In this document: one piece after another, positions 15,817 through 24,051 of the stretch
Numbering within the stretch: position 1 is the stretch's first letter
Layout: each line of letters begins with the position of its first letter
From: Idiomarina piscisalsi
GTDB taxonomy: Bacteria; Pseudomonadota; Gammaproteobacteria; Enterobacterales; Alteromonadaceae
DNA: 64,000 bases
Direction: 5' to 3'
Assembly (NCBI RefSeq): GCF_002211765.1
Contig: NZ_CP022133.1
Location: forward strand, 992,001 to 1,056,000
Notes under the pieces: model-generated
Databases searched by the model: none
The model's input: the letters and a program-made list of their open reading frames with translations, nothing else
What the model was told of the DNA's origin: nothing
Position numbers and translations under genes: made by a program

Positions 15817-17192
15817 ACGTGTTCTTTGAACGTCTACAAGCGCACGCCAATACGAACCCTGAAGCGATTGCTATTCGCTCAGAACGAAGACAACTCAGCT
15901 ACTCAGAGCTGCTGCAATCCGTTGAGCAACGGGCGGAGCAATTGCGCCAACAACCTCAGCGACTCTTTTTATTGAAGGAAACTGCCCCGGTAACTTGGGT
16001 AATAGAAGATTTAGCGTTGATGCTGGCCGACAAAGTATGCATTCCGGTGCCGCCATTTTTTGGTCAGCAACAGCAAACTTATTTGCAGACGAAAGTGAGT
16101 GCAAATAAGCCGTTACCGTCAGGAACCGCAAAAGTGACCTTTACGTCTGGCAGTACCGGCGAACCCAAAGGCGTTTGTTTATCCGTTGATAACCAACTGA
16201 TTACGGTAGCTGCATTAGCTGAGCGGGTTGCCGGTTCTTGCGTAAAGCGACACATGGCTATTATGCCGCTGTCGGTGTTGCTGGAAAATGTGGCGGGTGT
16301 TTACCTGGCGTTATGGCTCGGCGCAGAGGTCGTGCTGCTGAGAAGTGAAACACTTGGGTTACAAGGTTCGTCGTCGTTGCAGTTCAATCCGTTTTTTACC
16401 GCACTGACTCAGTATCAACCCGACAGTTTGATTCTGACACCAGCGTTGTTGGACGTATTAGTTACTGGTGTGGAGCGCGGACTTATCAATGCCCGACAAT
16501 TCAAATTACTGGCCGTTGGCGGAGCCCGCTTAAGCGACACATTGGAAGAACGGGCTCTGGCGCTGAAACTACCTATTGTTCAGGGGTATGGCTTGTCGGA
16601 ATTCGGCTCTGTGGTAGCGCTCAATGCGCCTTCAAATAGCGAACCTGGCACAGTTGGACCGCCGCTAAAGCATGCACGGGTTTCGTTTGAGAATGGCGAG
16701 GTTGTCGTGCAAGGCAATGCCATGCTGGGGTACTGGGATGATAGAAGCAGTTGGTTTCCTGCACAAATTCATACTGGTGATCTCGGGGCTCTGGATGATA
16801 AGGGACGCCTGATTATTTTAGGACGCCGTAAGAACATTATCGTGACGGAGTACGGCCGCAATATTGATCCTGAATGGGTTGAATCAGAACTTTGCAGTCA
16901 GCCCTGTATTGCACAGGCAGCCGTCCTAGGTGATGAACAAACACCTTTGACCGCTTTATTAGTACTAATGCCCTCCACAACCACCGCACAGGCTGATACT
17001 GCGGTTAGTCAGGTGAATACACAGTTGCCGGACTATGCGTGTATTCAGCGATATATCGTAATGACCGAACCTTTTACGGTAAGCAATGGCTTATTAACTG
17101 GAACCGGACGATTGCGGCGTCAGGCTATCCAAGCGTTTTTTGAATTGAAAGATCCCGCATCGACTAACGAGGTAAATGATGAAATTTTTTAA
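15813..17192 (+). CDS. AMP-dependent acyl/aryl ligase
   Basis: A 459-residue adenylate-forming enzyme, shorter than typical long-chain acyl-CoA synthetases (about 550). The P-loop-like TFTSGSTGEPKG is at 109-120, GYGLSEFGS near 257-265, HTGDLGALDDKGRL near 322-335 and GRRKNIIVTEYGRNI near 338-352. The usual A10 catalytic lysine region reads GTGRLRR, so the expected Lys appears as Arg. It would activate a carboxylic acid, perhaps a fatty acid, as an adenylate. Position two of an operon with a diiron-type protein and an SDR suggests lipid-derived chemistry, but the substrate is unknown. Confidence 0.85.
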   Translation: MNVFFERLQAHANTNPEAIAIRSERRQLSYSELLQSVEQRAEQLRQQPQRLFLLKETAPVTWVIEDLALMLADKVCIPVPPFFGQQQQTYLQTKVSANKPLPSGTAKVTFTSGSTGEPKGVCLSVDNQLITVAALAERVAGSCVKRHMAIMPLSVLLENVAGVYLALWLGAEVVLLRSETLGLQGSSSLQFNPFFTALTQYQPDSLILTPALLDVLVTGVERGLINARQFKLLAVGGARLSDTLEERALALKLPIVQGYGLSEFGSVVALNAPSNSEPGTVGPPLKHARVSFENGEVVVQGNAMLGYWDDRSSWFPAQIHTGDLGALDDKGRLIILGRRKNIIVTEYGRNIDPEWVESELCSQPCIAQAAVLGDEQTPLTALLVLMPSTTTAQADTAVSQVNTQLPDYACIQRYIVMTEPFTVSNGLLTGTGRLRRQAIQAFFELKDPASTNEVNDEIF

Positions 17193-17844
17193 TACGTTAT
17201 GTGAACAAACTCAAAGCGAACAGCATTATCTATTGAGCGCACCGGCCATCCAACAAGCGTTACAAGGCGACATCACTGCCGAGCGCTATGGTGCATTTTT
17301 AACGCAGGCTTACCATCACGTAAAGCATACTACACCGTTACTCATGCGCTGTGGCAGCAAGCTCTCGTTCACCGATGAATGGTTACGTAAAGCGGTTATC
17401 GAGTATATCAATGAAGAGTACGGTCACGAGCGTTGGATTTTAAATGATATTCAAGCGGCTGGTGGTGATGCGCAGGCAGTACAAAATAGTCAGCCACATA
17501 CAGCCACTCAGGCAATGGTGTCATTAGTTTACCACGCTATCGATAATGAACATCCGGCGGCGTTTTTTGGTATGGCGCATGTGCTGGAGGGAACGAGCGT
17601 TAAATTGGCGACACAAGCTGCGGGAAAAATTAAAGCAGCTCTGGGACTACCAGATTCAGCGTTCAGCTATTTGTTGTCGCACGGAGACCTTGATCAGGAG
17701 CACGTTCACTTTTTTGAACAGTTGATGAATAAGGTGACCGATGAAAATGCACAGCGAGTGATTATACGGACCGCAAAAAATGTCTATCGGCTTTATGGTG
17801 ACATGTTCCGCGCCTTGCCTGAACTGGCTGAGGAACCTGTATGA
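17179..17844 (+). CDS. haem-oxygenase-like iron-containing redox enzyme (HDO/TenA-like fold)
   Basis: About 221 residues, all helical, of the iron-containing redox enzyme family related to UndA and CADD. Candidate metal ligands, numbered from the ATG at 17176, are Glu81 and His84 (NEEYGHERW), Glu138 (HVLEGTS) and His176/His178 (DLDQEHVHFFE), plus His47/48/51 in the first core helix. Known relatives use a diiron or iron centre and O2 to oxidise fatty acids or amino-acid-derived substrates. Of two tandem ATGs (17176, 17179) the second has better spacing from GAGG. It overlaps the ligase gene. Acting on the ligase product is inference. Confidence 0.78.
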   Translation: MKFFNTLCEQTQSEQHYLLSAPAIQQALQGDITAERYGAFLTQAYHHVKHTTPLLMRCGSKLSFTDEWLRKAVIEYINEEYGHERWILNDIQAAGGDAQAVQNSQPHTATQAMVSLVYHAIDNEHPAAFFGMAHVLEGTSVKLATQAAGKIKAALGLPDSAFSYLLSHGDLDQEHVHFFEQLMNKVTDENAQRVIIRTAKNVYRLYGDMFRALPELAEEPV

Positions 17845-18659
17845 AAAATAACGTTAACGTCATCGATTGGTCTCGACAAACGATTGTGCTAACAGGAGCC
17901 GCCGGTGGGCTTGGTGAAGCGTTGGCAGAAGCACTTAGTCAACGTGGCGCTCGCGTAGTCTTGGTTGGACGCTCGGCGGAAAAGCTGGACGCGCTGGCAA
18001 CTCGTTTGCAACAAACATCGTTTGTCGCTGATATGACTCAAGCGGATGACCGACAACGGCTAGTTCAGTTTCTACAGCGACAGGAGTCATCATTGACCGG
18101 GCTTATTAATAATGCTGCGGTCACGCATGAGGGCCTCTTTAATGAGGCAACAGAAACCGATATAGAGCGAGTTATTTCCACTAACCTGACAGCGCCTGTC
18201 GCACTGACCCGCCAACTACTTCCGTTACTGAAAGTTCAGCAGGGGTGGGTATTACATGTGGGGTCGGTGTTTGGTGCTATCGGCTTTCCGGGGCAAGTGT
18301 TGTACTGCGCCAGCAAATTTGGTTTGCGGGGCTTTACACAAGCACTACAGCGTGAATTGAAGGCACACGATGCCTGCATTATGTACGCGGCTCCGCGTGC
18401 TATCAAAACATCGCTTAATCAAGGTTTGTTAAGCCAATTAAACCAACGCTTGAAGACACCGCAAGATCCGCCGCAACAAGTGGCACTGCAATTAATTAAA
18501 CAAATTCAACGGCAGAAGCAGATACAAACGTTGGGCTGGCCCGAACGACTATTCGTTCGTCTTAATGGATTGTGGTCGGAGCTGGTCAGTCGCAGCTTGC
18601 GTAAAACACGAGATACGTTGTATCAATTAATTGAGGAAAATCATCATGAAAAAAACTAA
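17841..18659 (+). CDS. short-chain dehydrogenase/reductase
   Basis: A 272-residue classical SDR. The cofactor motif TGAAGGLGEA is at about 19-28, NNAA near 91, and the catalytic Tyr and Lys are in YCASK near 155. An Arg after the second strand (VVLVGRSAEK) favours NADP(H). The C-terminal extension (about 200-272) is basic and may carry the substrate specificity or touch the membrane. It overlaps the preceding gene by 4 bases. Within the operon it could reduce or oxidise the product of the ligase and diiron enzyme; this step is inferred. Confidence 0.88.
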   Translation: MKNNVNVIDWSRQTIVLTGAAGGLGEALAEALSQRGARVVLVGRSAEKLDALATRLQQTSFVADMTQADDRQRLVQFLQRQESSLTGLINNAAVTHEGLFNEATETDIERVISTNLTAPVALTRQLLPLLKVQQGWVLHVGSVFGAIGFPGQVLYCASKFGLRGFTQALQRELKAHDACIMYAAPRAIKTSLNQGLLSQLNQRLKTPQDPPQQVALQLIKQIQRQKQIQTLGWPERLFVRLNGLWSELVSRSLRKTRDTLYQLIEENHHEKN

Positions 18660-19305
18660 AGTAATCGCATTCTTTATCGCTGGCTTTTTAAGCCTATCCG
18701 TTTTCTCTGCTGAGCTCTATTCCAGCGTTAACAGTCAACAGCGGCTGCATGATCTGCAACAACGCTGGGCCACTGTTAACTATACACTTAAGGACGACGC
18801 CCAGGAAAAAGCGTTTGAGCAATTGGTTGCAGATGCCCAACAGTGGGTTGAACAAGAGCCTGAGTCCGCGCCCGCACATATTTGGCTGGGTATTGTAAAA
18901 AGTACCTACGCGGGTGCAAAAGGAGGGCTTGGGGCATTGAGCTTGGCGAAGGAGTCGCGAAAGTCTCTGGAGAAAGCGTTGGAAATCGATCCAAATGCAC
19001 TAAGCGGCTCAGCCTATGCGTCATTGGGTACCTTATATTATAAAGTGCCCGGCTGGCCGTTTGGGTTTGGTGATGATGATAAAGCGGAAGAGCTATTGGA
19101 AAAAGCACTAGCAATTAACCCTAATGGCATTGACCCAAATTACTTTTACGCTGATTATTGGTTTGAACAGGGTGAGTACGTAAAAGCGGAAAGCTATGCG
19201 AATAAGGCGCTTGCCGCAGCACCACGACCTGACCGACCTCTTGCTGACGAATTTCGGCGGAAAGAAGTGGAACAGCTCTTGGCCAGAATAAAACGTGAAC
19301 AGTAA
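18646..19305 (+). CDS. exported tetratricopeptide-type protein
   Basis: About 219 residues from the ATG at 18646, which has GAGG 6-7 bases upstream and overlaps the SDR gene by 14 bases. The N-terminus is a signal peptide (VIAFFIAGFLSLSVFSA, cleavage near 23). The mature part shows TPR-like helices: APAHIWLGIVKSTYAG, ARESxxLEKALEIDPNA-type units near 98-115, LEKALAINPNGIDPNY near 150, and AESYANKALAAAP near 186. It probably acts as a periplasmic scaffold or adaptor within the system encoded by this operon. No enzymatic motif is visible. Confidence 0.8.
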   Translation: MKKTKVIAFFIAGFLSLSVFSAELYSSVNSQQRLHDLQQRWATVNYTLKDDAQEKAFEQLVADAQQWVEQEPESAPAHIWLGIVKSTYAGAKGGLGALSLAKESRKSLEKALEIDPNALSGSAYASLGTLYYKVPGWPFGFGDDDKAEELLEKALAINPNGIDPNYFYADYWFEQGEYVKAESYANKALAAAPRPDRPLADEFRRKEVEQLLARIKREQ

Positions 19306-19323
19306 TACAGGGGTATAGGGTGC

Positions 19324-19986
19324 ATGGATCTATTGTTAATCGAGGATGACGGGATGTTGGGACAGGCTGTTGAAATTGGCCTGTCTGAACGTCAGTTTTC
19401 GGTGCAGTGGGTAAGGACCGGAGCGGCTGCTATCAGTGAAAGTCAGCGGGCGCCTTATGACGCCGTTGTACTGGACCTCGGGCTACCCGATTTGGATGGT
19501 AGCCGAGTGTTGTCTGCGTTACGTAAAAAAGGTCAGCTGATGCCAGTGTTGGTGTTAACCGCGCGCGACGATAGTTCCGAGACCGTTAAATTGTTAGATC
19601 TGGGGGCGGATGACTATATGGTTAAGCCTTTCGATATGAATGAGCTGGCTGCGCGCTTGCGCGCGTTGGTTAGGCGTCAGCGCGGACAGGCGTCGGCTGA
19701 ACTGGTGGTTGGACCTATTCGTCTTGACGAAGTTAACTTTCAGGTTTTGGTCGATGAACAGCCGATTAACTTATCCCGACGTGAATTTGAGCTGTTACGC
19801 GCGTTAATGACGTCACCGGGACGTGTGCATAGCCGTGATAAGTTAGAGCAAGTGGTGTTTCGTAACGAACAGCAAGTGGAAAGCAATGCGTTGGAAGTGC
19901 ATGTACATAATCTGCGAAAGAAACTCGGCAATAAGGAGTGGATTCAGACCATTAGAGGGGTAGGGTATCGCCTGGCATGCAAATAA
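19324..19986 (+). CDS. OmpR-family response regulator, PmrA/QseB-like
   Basis: A 220-residue regulator with an N-terminal receiver domain: acidic pocket Glu7, Asp8 and Asp9, phosphoacceptor Asp51, a VLTARDD segment and the conserved Lys in VKPF near 101. The C-terminal winged helix (about 125-218) includes LSRREFELLRAL and the terminal TIRGVGYRL. It is most like the PmrA/BasR/QseB group. It is followed by its kinase with a 10-base overlap and preceded by the lipid-type genes. Paired CTTAAG boxes upstream of this operon, of dgkA and of the cytochrome gene are its likely targets; that link is inferred. Confidence 0.9.
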   Translation: MDLLLIEDDGMLGQAVEIGLSERQFSVQWVRTGAAAISESQRAPYDAVVLDLGLPDLDGSRVLSALRKKGQLMPVLVLTARDDSSETVKLLDLGADDYMVKPFDMNELAARLRALVRRQRGQASAELVVGPIRLDEVNFQVLVDEQPINLSRREFELLRALMTSPGRVHSRDKLEQVVFRNEQQVESNALEVHVHNLRKKLGNKEWIQTIRGVGYRLACK

Positions 19987-21329
19987 TTAGCCGTATAAGA
20001 ACAAAACTAAACTCCATACGTCGGCGCATTCTGGTTGCGGTATCGGCTGTCTATTTATTGAGTTCGGCCGTCTCTGCCACGTGGATTTATGCCGAAATCA
20101 GTCATGAAGTCGATGAGTTGTTTGACGCTGAAATGGTGCAGCAGGCGAAAACCTTGCTTGCACTTTTACCCCAAAATAATGAGTACGCGGATCGCGACAT
20201 TACCATTAGTCGTATTAATGCACATTCATATGAGGACAAACTCTCTTATCGTATCGAAACCACCTCTGGTGAGAGTCTATTGCAAACAGAAGGCTCGCTG
20301 GATCCGTCAGTGATTACCTTTAACGAAGGCTTTGCGGTTAAAATGATCAATAACGAGCTGTGGCATAGCTTCGGTTTATATTCGGCTGCAGGCGATTACC
20401 GCATTTTGCTGTTGCAGCAGGATGAATTCCGCTCTGAAATTCGCAATGATCTGACGGTTGATACCGTGATACCTATTATCACACTATTACCATTGATGCT
20501 GTGGCTAGGCTGGTGGACAATAAATCGCAACTTCGCGAGCTTCAGACGGTTAGCCGGAGCACTTAGACGCAAACGCTCAGACGACTACCGACCGTTTTCA
20601 GAGTCCAACGATACTGAAGAGGTCGCGTTAGTTAAAACTGCACTGAACCATTATTTACATCGCATTGAGCAAACATTCTTACGGGAAAAGCAGTTTTCTG
20701 CCGATGCAGCACACGAACTACGAACGCCGCTGGCAAGCCTGAAGGCTCAGTTACAAAATCAGATAGTCAAAGCGACGACCGATCAGCAAAAGTCTGAGCT
20801 CCAGTCGCTACTGGAAAGTACTGAGCGACTGGTGAGTCTGGTTGAAAGTTTACTATTGTTATCAAAAACAGAGCTTCCTCCTGAACAGTGGCGACAAGTG
20901 AATGCTGCGGCGGTTATTCGGCAAGTAATTTCTGACTATTATCCAAAAGCAGAAGTCCTGCAGTTGTCGCTAGAGGTGAATTTGCCTGATACCGTTGACT
21001 GGCGCTCTGAAGAAAGTTATCTGGCGGTATTATTCAGCAATTTGGTTGATAACGCGATTAAATATGCCCGACCGGCATCAACAGTAGATATTGCCTTTGA
21101 TGGCTCTGCGTTTGTCATTCGAAATTCGGTAGAAGCGACACATCATATTGATGTTCAACGCCTCACTGAACGTTTTTATCGCGGGGGACAGTTGCGTGAA
21201 CGAGGCTCTGGGCTCGGCTTAAGTATCGTAAGTAACCTGGCTCGGCAGCTCGGTTTAATACTGACATTCGAGCATCAAGATGGCGATTTCATCGTAAAAG
21301 TTGATCGACATCATAAAGAAGGAGAGTAA
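19977..21329 (+). CDS. sensor histidine kinase, PmrB/QseC-like
   Basis: A 450-residue two-helix sensor kinase. Helix 1 is near 17-40 and helix 2 near 161-182, enclosing a periplasmic sensor domain of about 120 residues with several acidic residues (EYADRD, EEVDELFDAE-like stretches). The phosphorylated His246 is in AADAAHELRTPLAS-type sequence. The N box NLVDNAIKYA and the G box ERGSGLGLSIV define the catalytic ATPase domain. It should phosphorylate the adjacent response regulator. The stimulus is unknown; for PmrB/QseC relatives cations, pH or antimicrobial peptides are known signals. Confidence 0.9.
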   Translation: MQIISRIRTKLNSIRRRILVAVSAVYLLSSAVSATWIYAEISHEVDELFDAEMVQQAKTLLALLPQNNEYADRDITISRINAHSYEDKLSYRIETTSGESLLQTEGSLDPSVITFNEGFAVKMINNELWHSFGLYSAAGDYRILLLQQDEFRSEIRNDLTVDTVIPIITLLPLMLWLGWWTINRNFASFRRLAGALRRKRSDDYRPFSESNDTEEVALVKTALNHYLHRIEQTFLREKQFSADAAHELRTPLASLKAQLQNQIVKATTDQQKSELQSLLESTERLVSLVESLLLLSKTELPPEQWRQVNAAAVIRQVISDYYPKAEVLQLSLEVNLPDTVDWRSEESYLAVLFSNLVDNAIKYARPASTVDIAFDGSAFVIRNSVEATHHIDVQRLTERFYRGGQLRERGSGLGLSIVSNLARQLGLILTFEHQDGDFIVKVDRHHKEGE

Positions 21330-21349
21330 TAAACCGTCTTCACTCATCT

Positions 21350-21366
21350 TTTAATGCTCGCTTAAG
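21350..21366 (+). promoter_or_regulatory. PmrA/BasR-like box upstream of cytochrome b561
   Basis: TTTAAT (21350-21355), five bases GCTCG, CTTAAG (21361-21366): the same 11-bp hexamer spacing as the two boxes upstream, 43 bases before the cytochrome start. It is the weakest of the three in sequence but keeps the geometry. Confidence 0.5.
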
Positions 21367-21409
21367 AATTCGTGTTTACTCTGGCGTGAAGAAACGTAAG
21401 GAGTAACGT

Positions 21410-21904
21410 ATGAACAGTAAATACACACCATTATCGCGCACACTTCATTGGCTTGGGGCGTTATCAATTTTTACCATACTGACACTTGGTTTTATGATGG
21501 TGTTTGCTGACTCCAGAGAGGTTAAACACTATTCCGAAGCCGCTCATATTGGTGTTGGTTTTTTTGTTTTCTTTATTGTTGCCTGGCGTATTGTTTTGCG
21601 CTTTTATCAAGGTTTTCCTGAGTCAACCACAACGGTAAAAGACAAACTCGTCAGATATCTTCATTATGCTTTATTACTAACTATGTTGGTCTTAATTGTA
21701 ACAGGGCCTCTTTATCTGTTTACCGAAAATGATCCTTTATCGGTATTTGGATGGTTCAGCGTATCCATGGACTTAAGTGGATTGCCATGGCTGCATGAGC
21801 CCTCAGAAGAAATACATAAAGTATTAGGTACGTATGTATTACCAGTGCTGGTTACTTTACATATTGCCGGTGGTGTTTGGCACTTTTACAAAGAAAAGGA
21901 CTAA
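21410..21904 (+). CDS. cytochrome b561-type membrane electron carrier
   Basis: A 164-residue four-helix membrane protein of the cytochrome b561/CybB type. Candidate haem-ligating histidines are His13 (RTLHW), His46 (AAHIG), His85 (YLHYA), His136 and His151 (TLHIAGG). It would carry electrons between quinols and a periplasmic or membrane acceptor. AAGGAG precedes the ATG. It has its own CTTAAG-type box 81 bases after the sensor-kinase stop, so it may be a separate member of the same regulon. It could donate electrons to the operon's diiron protein, but no evidence shows this. Confidence 0.85.
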   Translation: MNSKYTPLSRTLHWLGALSIFTILTLGFMMVFADSREVKHYSEAAHIGVGFFVFFIVAWRIVLRFYQGFPESTTTVKDKLVRYLHYALLLTMLVLIVTGPLYLFTENDPLSVFGWFSVSMDLSGLPWLHEPSEEIHKVLGTYVLPVLVTLHIAGGVWHFYKEKD

Positions 21905-21951
21905 ATTGCGAGCTGGTGCAAATTAGCCCTCAGTCTAGAATAAGAGCTTGG

Positions 21952-22878
21952 TTACTTTAACGTTTGGATATTTTCGGCAGTTAACTCAATAATGCGTTGT
22001 CTCGCTTCTGGTGAAGTCCAGGCGTTATGTGGTGTAACAATCAAGTTCAGTGGTTCATTTAGTGCATCAAGTAACGGGTGGCCATCTTTTGGCGGTTCTT
22101 GTGGCAGAACATCGGTTGCATAGCCGCCAATGTTTTCATTGCGAAGCGCATCTAAAACATCTTCCTCATTAGCTACGCCACCTCGGGCATTGTTAATGAC
22201 TAAAGTGTGAGGCTGGCAATGTTTGATATTGTTGCGGTTAAGCAAACCTTTCGTGTCATCCGTTAGCGGGCAATGGAAAGAAATAACGTCCGCTTGAGGT
22301 AACAGTTCGTCAAAGCTTGGGCGTGAGCCGTCTGCTTTACCAGGGCGTGCACTAAAGGTGACACGCATTCCCAGTGCTTCAGCCTGCTTCTTCACTGCCT
22401 GCCCAAGCTCGCCCGAACCAACAATGACTAAGTGCTTACCTTCTAATTGATAGGTAGGGGGGTCAAGCAGGGTAAATAATGGTGACGTTTGCCACTCGCC
22501 TGCAGCCATCCGTTGCTGCATTACGGGCATTTTAGTTGCCAATGACAGCATCATCATTAATGTATGCTGCACCACACTAGGTGTGCCGTACGCTTCAACG
22601 TTTTTTACCGGAATACCCAACTTTTCAGCCGCTTTTAAGTCGATATTGTTCATCCCGGTAGCCAGAACACAAACCAGTTTCAGCCGTTTTGCCTGTTTTA
22701 AACTGTCTTCATTCAGAACCACTTTATTGGTAATAACAATGTCGGCATCTTGAATGCGCTGATCGACGTGCCCGGGCGAGGTCAACGAATAGCAATCGAG
22801 CTCGTCGACTTGATTTTCAATAGGAGATAAATCAACACCAGTTCCCAAACTGCTGTTATCTAAAATTACCGCTTTCAT
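21952..22878 (-). CDS. D-2-hydroxyacid dehydrogenase
   Basis: A protein of about 308 residues from the ATG at 22878, which has GCAGGAG just upstream; the frame runs further back but that part looks non-coding. It has the NAD-binding GSGELGQAV fingerprint near 150 and the catalytic triad expected in the family: Arg in NNARGG, Glu in LPQEPP and His in VTPHNAW. These enzymes interconvert 2-keto acids and D-2-hydroxy acids with NAD(P)H, for example glycerate/hydroxypyruvate. The exact substrate is not clear. It is divergent from the DUF3137 gene. Confidence 0.88.
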   Translation of the reverse strand: MKAVILDNSSLGTGVDLSPIENQVDELDCYSLTSPGHVDQRIQDADIVITNKVVLNEDSLKQAKRLKLVCVLATGMNNIDLKAAEKLGIPVKNVEAYGTPSVVQHTLMMMLSLATKMPVMQQRMAAGEWQTSPLFTLLDPPTYQLEGKHLVIVGSGELGQAVKKQAEALGMRVTFSARPGKADGSRPSFDELLPQADVISFHCPLTDDTKGLLNRNNIKHCQPHTLVINNARGGVANEEDVLDALRNENIGGYATDVLPQEPPKDGHPLLDALNEPLNLIVTPHNAWTSPEARQRIIELTAENIQTLK

Positions 22879-22994
22879 AAAAACTCCTGCTGCAGACAAT
22901 AATCGTTGGTTTATCGATAGCTTACCATTAACTCCAAGTTTTGCTGGTACTAGCGAGGAAGAAACATTAAGCTTTCTTACCCAATTCAAACAAA

Positions 22995-24041
22995 TTGACA
23001 TTGCCAACCGTGCTCTACTATAAAAACAACAAAGCACTTATTTCGCTGCTGAAAAGTATTAAAAACAAAGTATCGCTAAGCCGCTCCAGGAAAGAGTTGG
23101 ACGCGGTTATTTCTGAGCTCAAATCCTTTCCCGGTAGTTATCAGCTTAAAACAAAAGTCTATTGGATTATTTTTACCGTCTTATTATTGGTGACCGGGCT
23201 ATTGGGTTACTGGGACTGGTCCCAGCGACAGCATTTTCAGCAAAGCACCTGGATTATTATTGCCGTTGGTGGCTTGTTAACGGTGCTTGCTGGTATTACA
23301 GCCTATTATCCTCATCGTCTTATGTCGAAAGTGTCTCATGCTTTATTGCAGCGCGACGGCCTGCTCGACAACAACCTGACGTTGGTAAGCTTTAACGGCA
23401 AAGCTACCGCTCAACAGTTTCAGCAACGCTTTAGCGAGTTTCACCGAGGCAACTACAGCCGTGAAATTAAAGAACTGTTTAAAGGCAGTTACCAGGGCGA
23501 TGAATATTCGTTTGACTATCACTATTACCATTTTCATTACGTCGATGAGCGTATTGTTACCGAAACCTACACTGACAGTAACGGCCGGGTAAGAACGCGC
23601 ACTCGTCGCGAGTACGATCATTATGATCGCTATGGTCTGATTTTACCTTTTGGCTTACTGCGTAATTTTGTGGTTATTGGTTTTAACCTTCCCGGAGCGG
23701 GTAAAGCAACTTACAAGCCTGCATCTAACCGTTTTAATAAAATGTTTAAGGTGGTCGCTGCTAGTGAGATTGAAGCGGCTAAAGCCATGAAGCCGACGGT
23801 TGTTGTCGCCTTTGAAGAACTTAGCAATGTACTATCGAAAATAAACTTCGAGGTGAATGACGCGGCCGATTTATGTCTTTCATTTGCCGACAAAGATCTT
23901 ATTGTAACACCCAATAGAGTAAAAATTAGCGAATTTGACGCCTTTATTGATGCGTTGGAAGGCGAACAGGAACTTGAAAAACTAAGAGCGACACTGAGTC
24001 ATGTTCATTATGTAATGACTAAATTGGACAGTAATTTTTAG
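22995..24041 (+). CDS. DUF3137-type membrane protein, LemA partner
   Basis: Up to 348 residues. Two membrane helices lie near 53-71 and 82-103. A long cytoplasmic or periplasmic domain follows with an unusual Tyr/His-rich stretch (DYHYYHFHYVDE near 176) and a DSNGRVRTRTRREYDHYDRYG segment. It resembles DUF3137 proteins, which are commonly encoded next to LemA. The start is uncertain: TTG at 22995 and GTG at 23010 are both possible and neither has a good ribosome-binding site. The stop lies 10 bases before lemA, so the two are almost certainly one operon. The function is unknown. Confidence 0.7.
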   Translation: MTLPTVLYYKNNKALISLLKSIKNKVSLSRSRKELDAVISELKSFPGSYQLKTKVYWIIFTVLLLVTGLLGYWDWSQRQHFQQSTWIIIAVGGLLTVLAGITAYYPHRLMSKVSHALLQRDGLLDNNLTLVSFNGKATAQQFQQRFSEFHRGNYSREIKELFKGSYQGDEYSFDYHYYHFHYVDERIVTETYTDSNGRVRTRTRREYDHYDRYGLILPFGLLRNFVVIGFNLPGAGKATYKPASNRFNKMFKVVAASEIEAAKAMKPTVVVAFEELSNVLSKINFEVNDAADLCLSFADKDLIVTPNRVKISEFDAFIDALEGEQELEKLRATLSHVHYVMTKLDSNF

Positions 24042-24051
24042 GAGCAAATAA

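Noticed and set aside
22879-23037. N-terminal extension of the hydroxyacid dehydrogenase frame upstream of 22878
   Set aside because: The extension lacks family sequence and overlaps the divergent promoter and DUF3137 start; a good ribosome-binding site precedes 22878.
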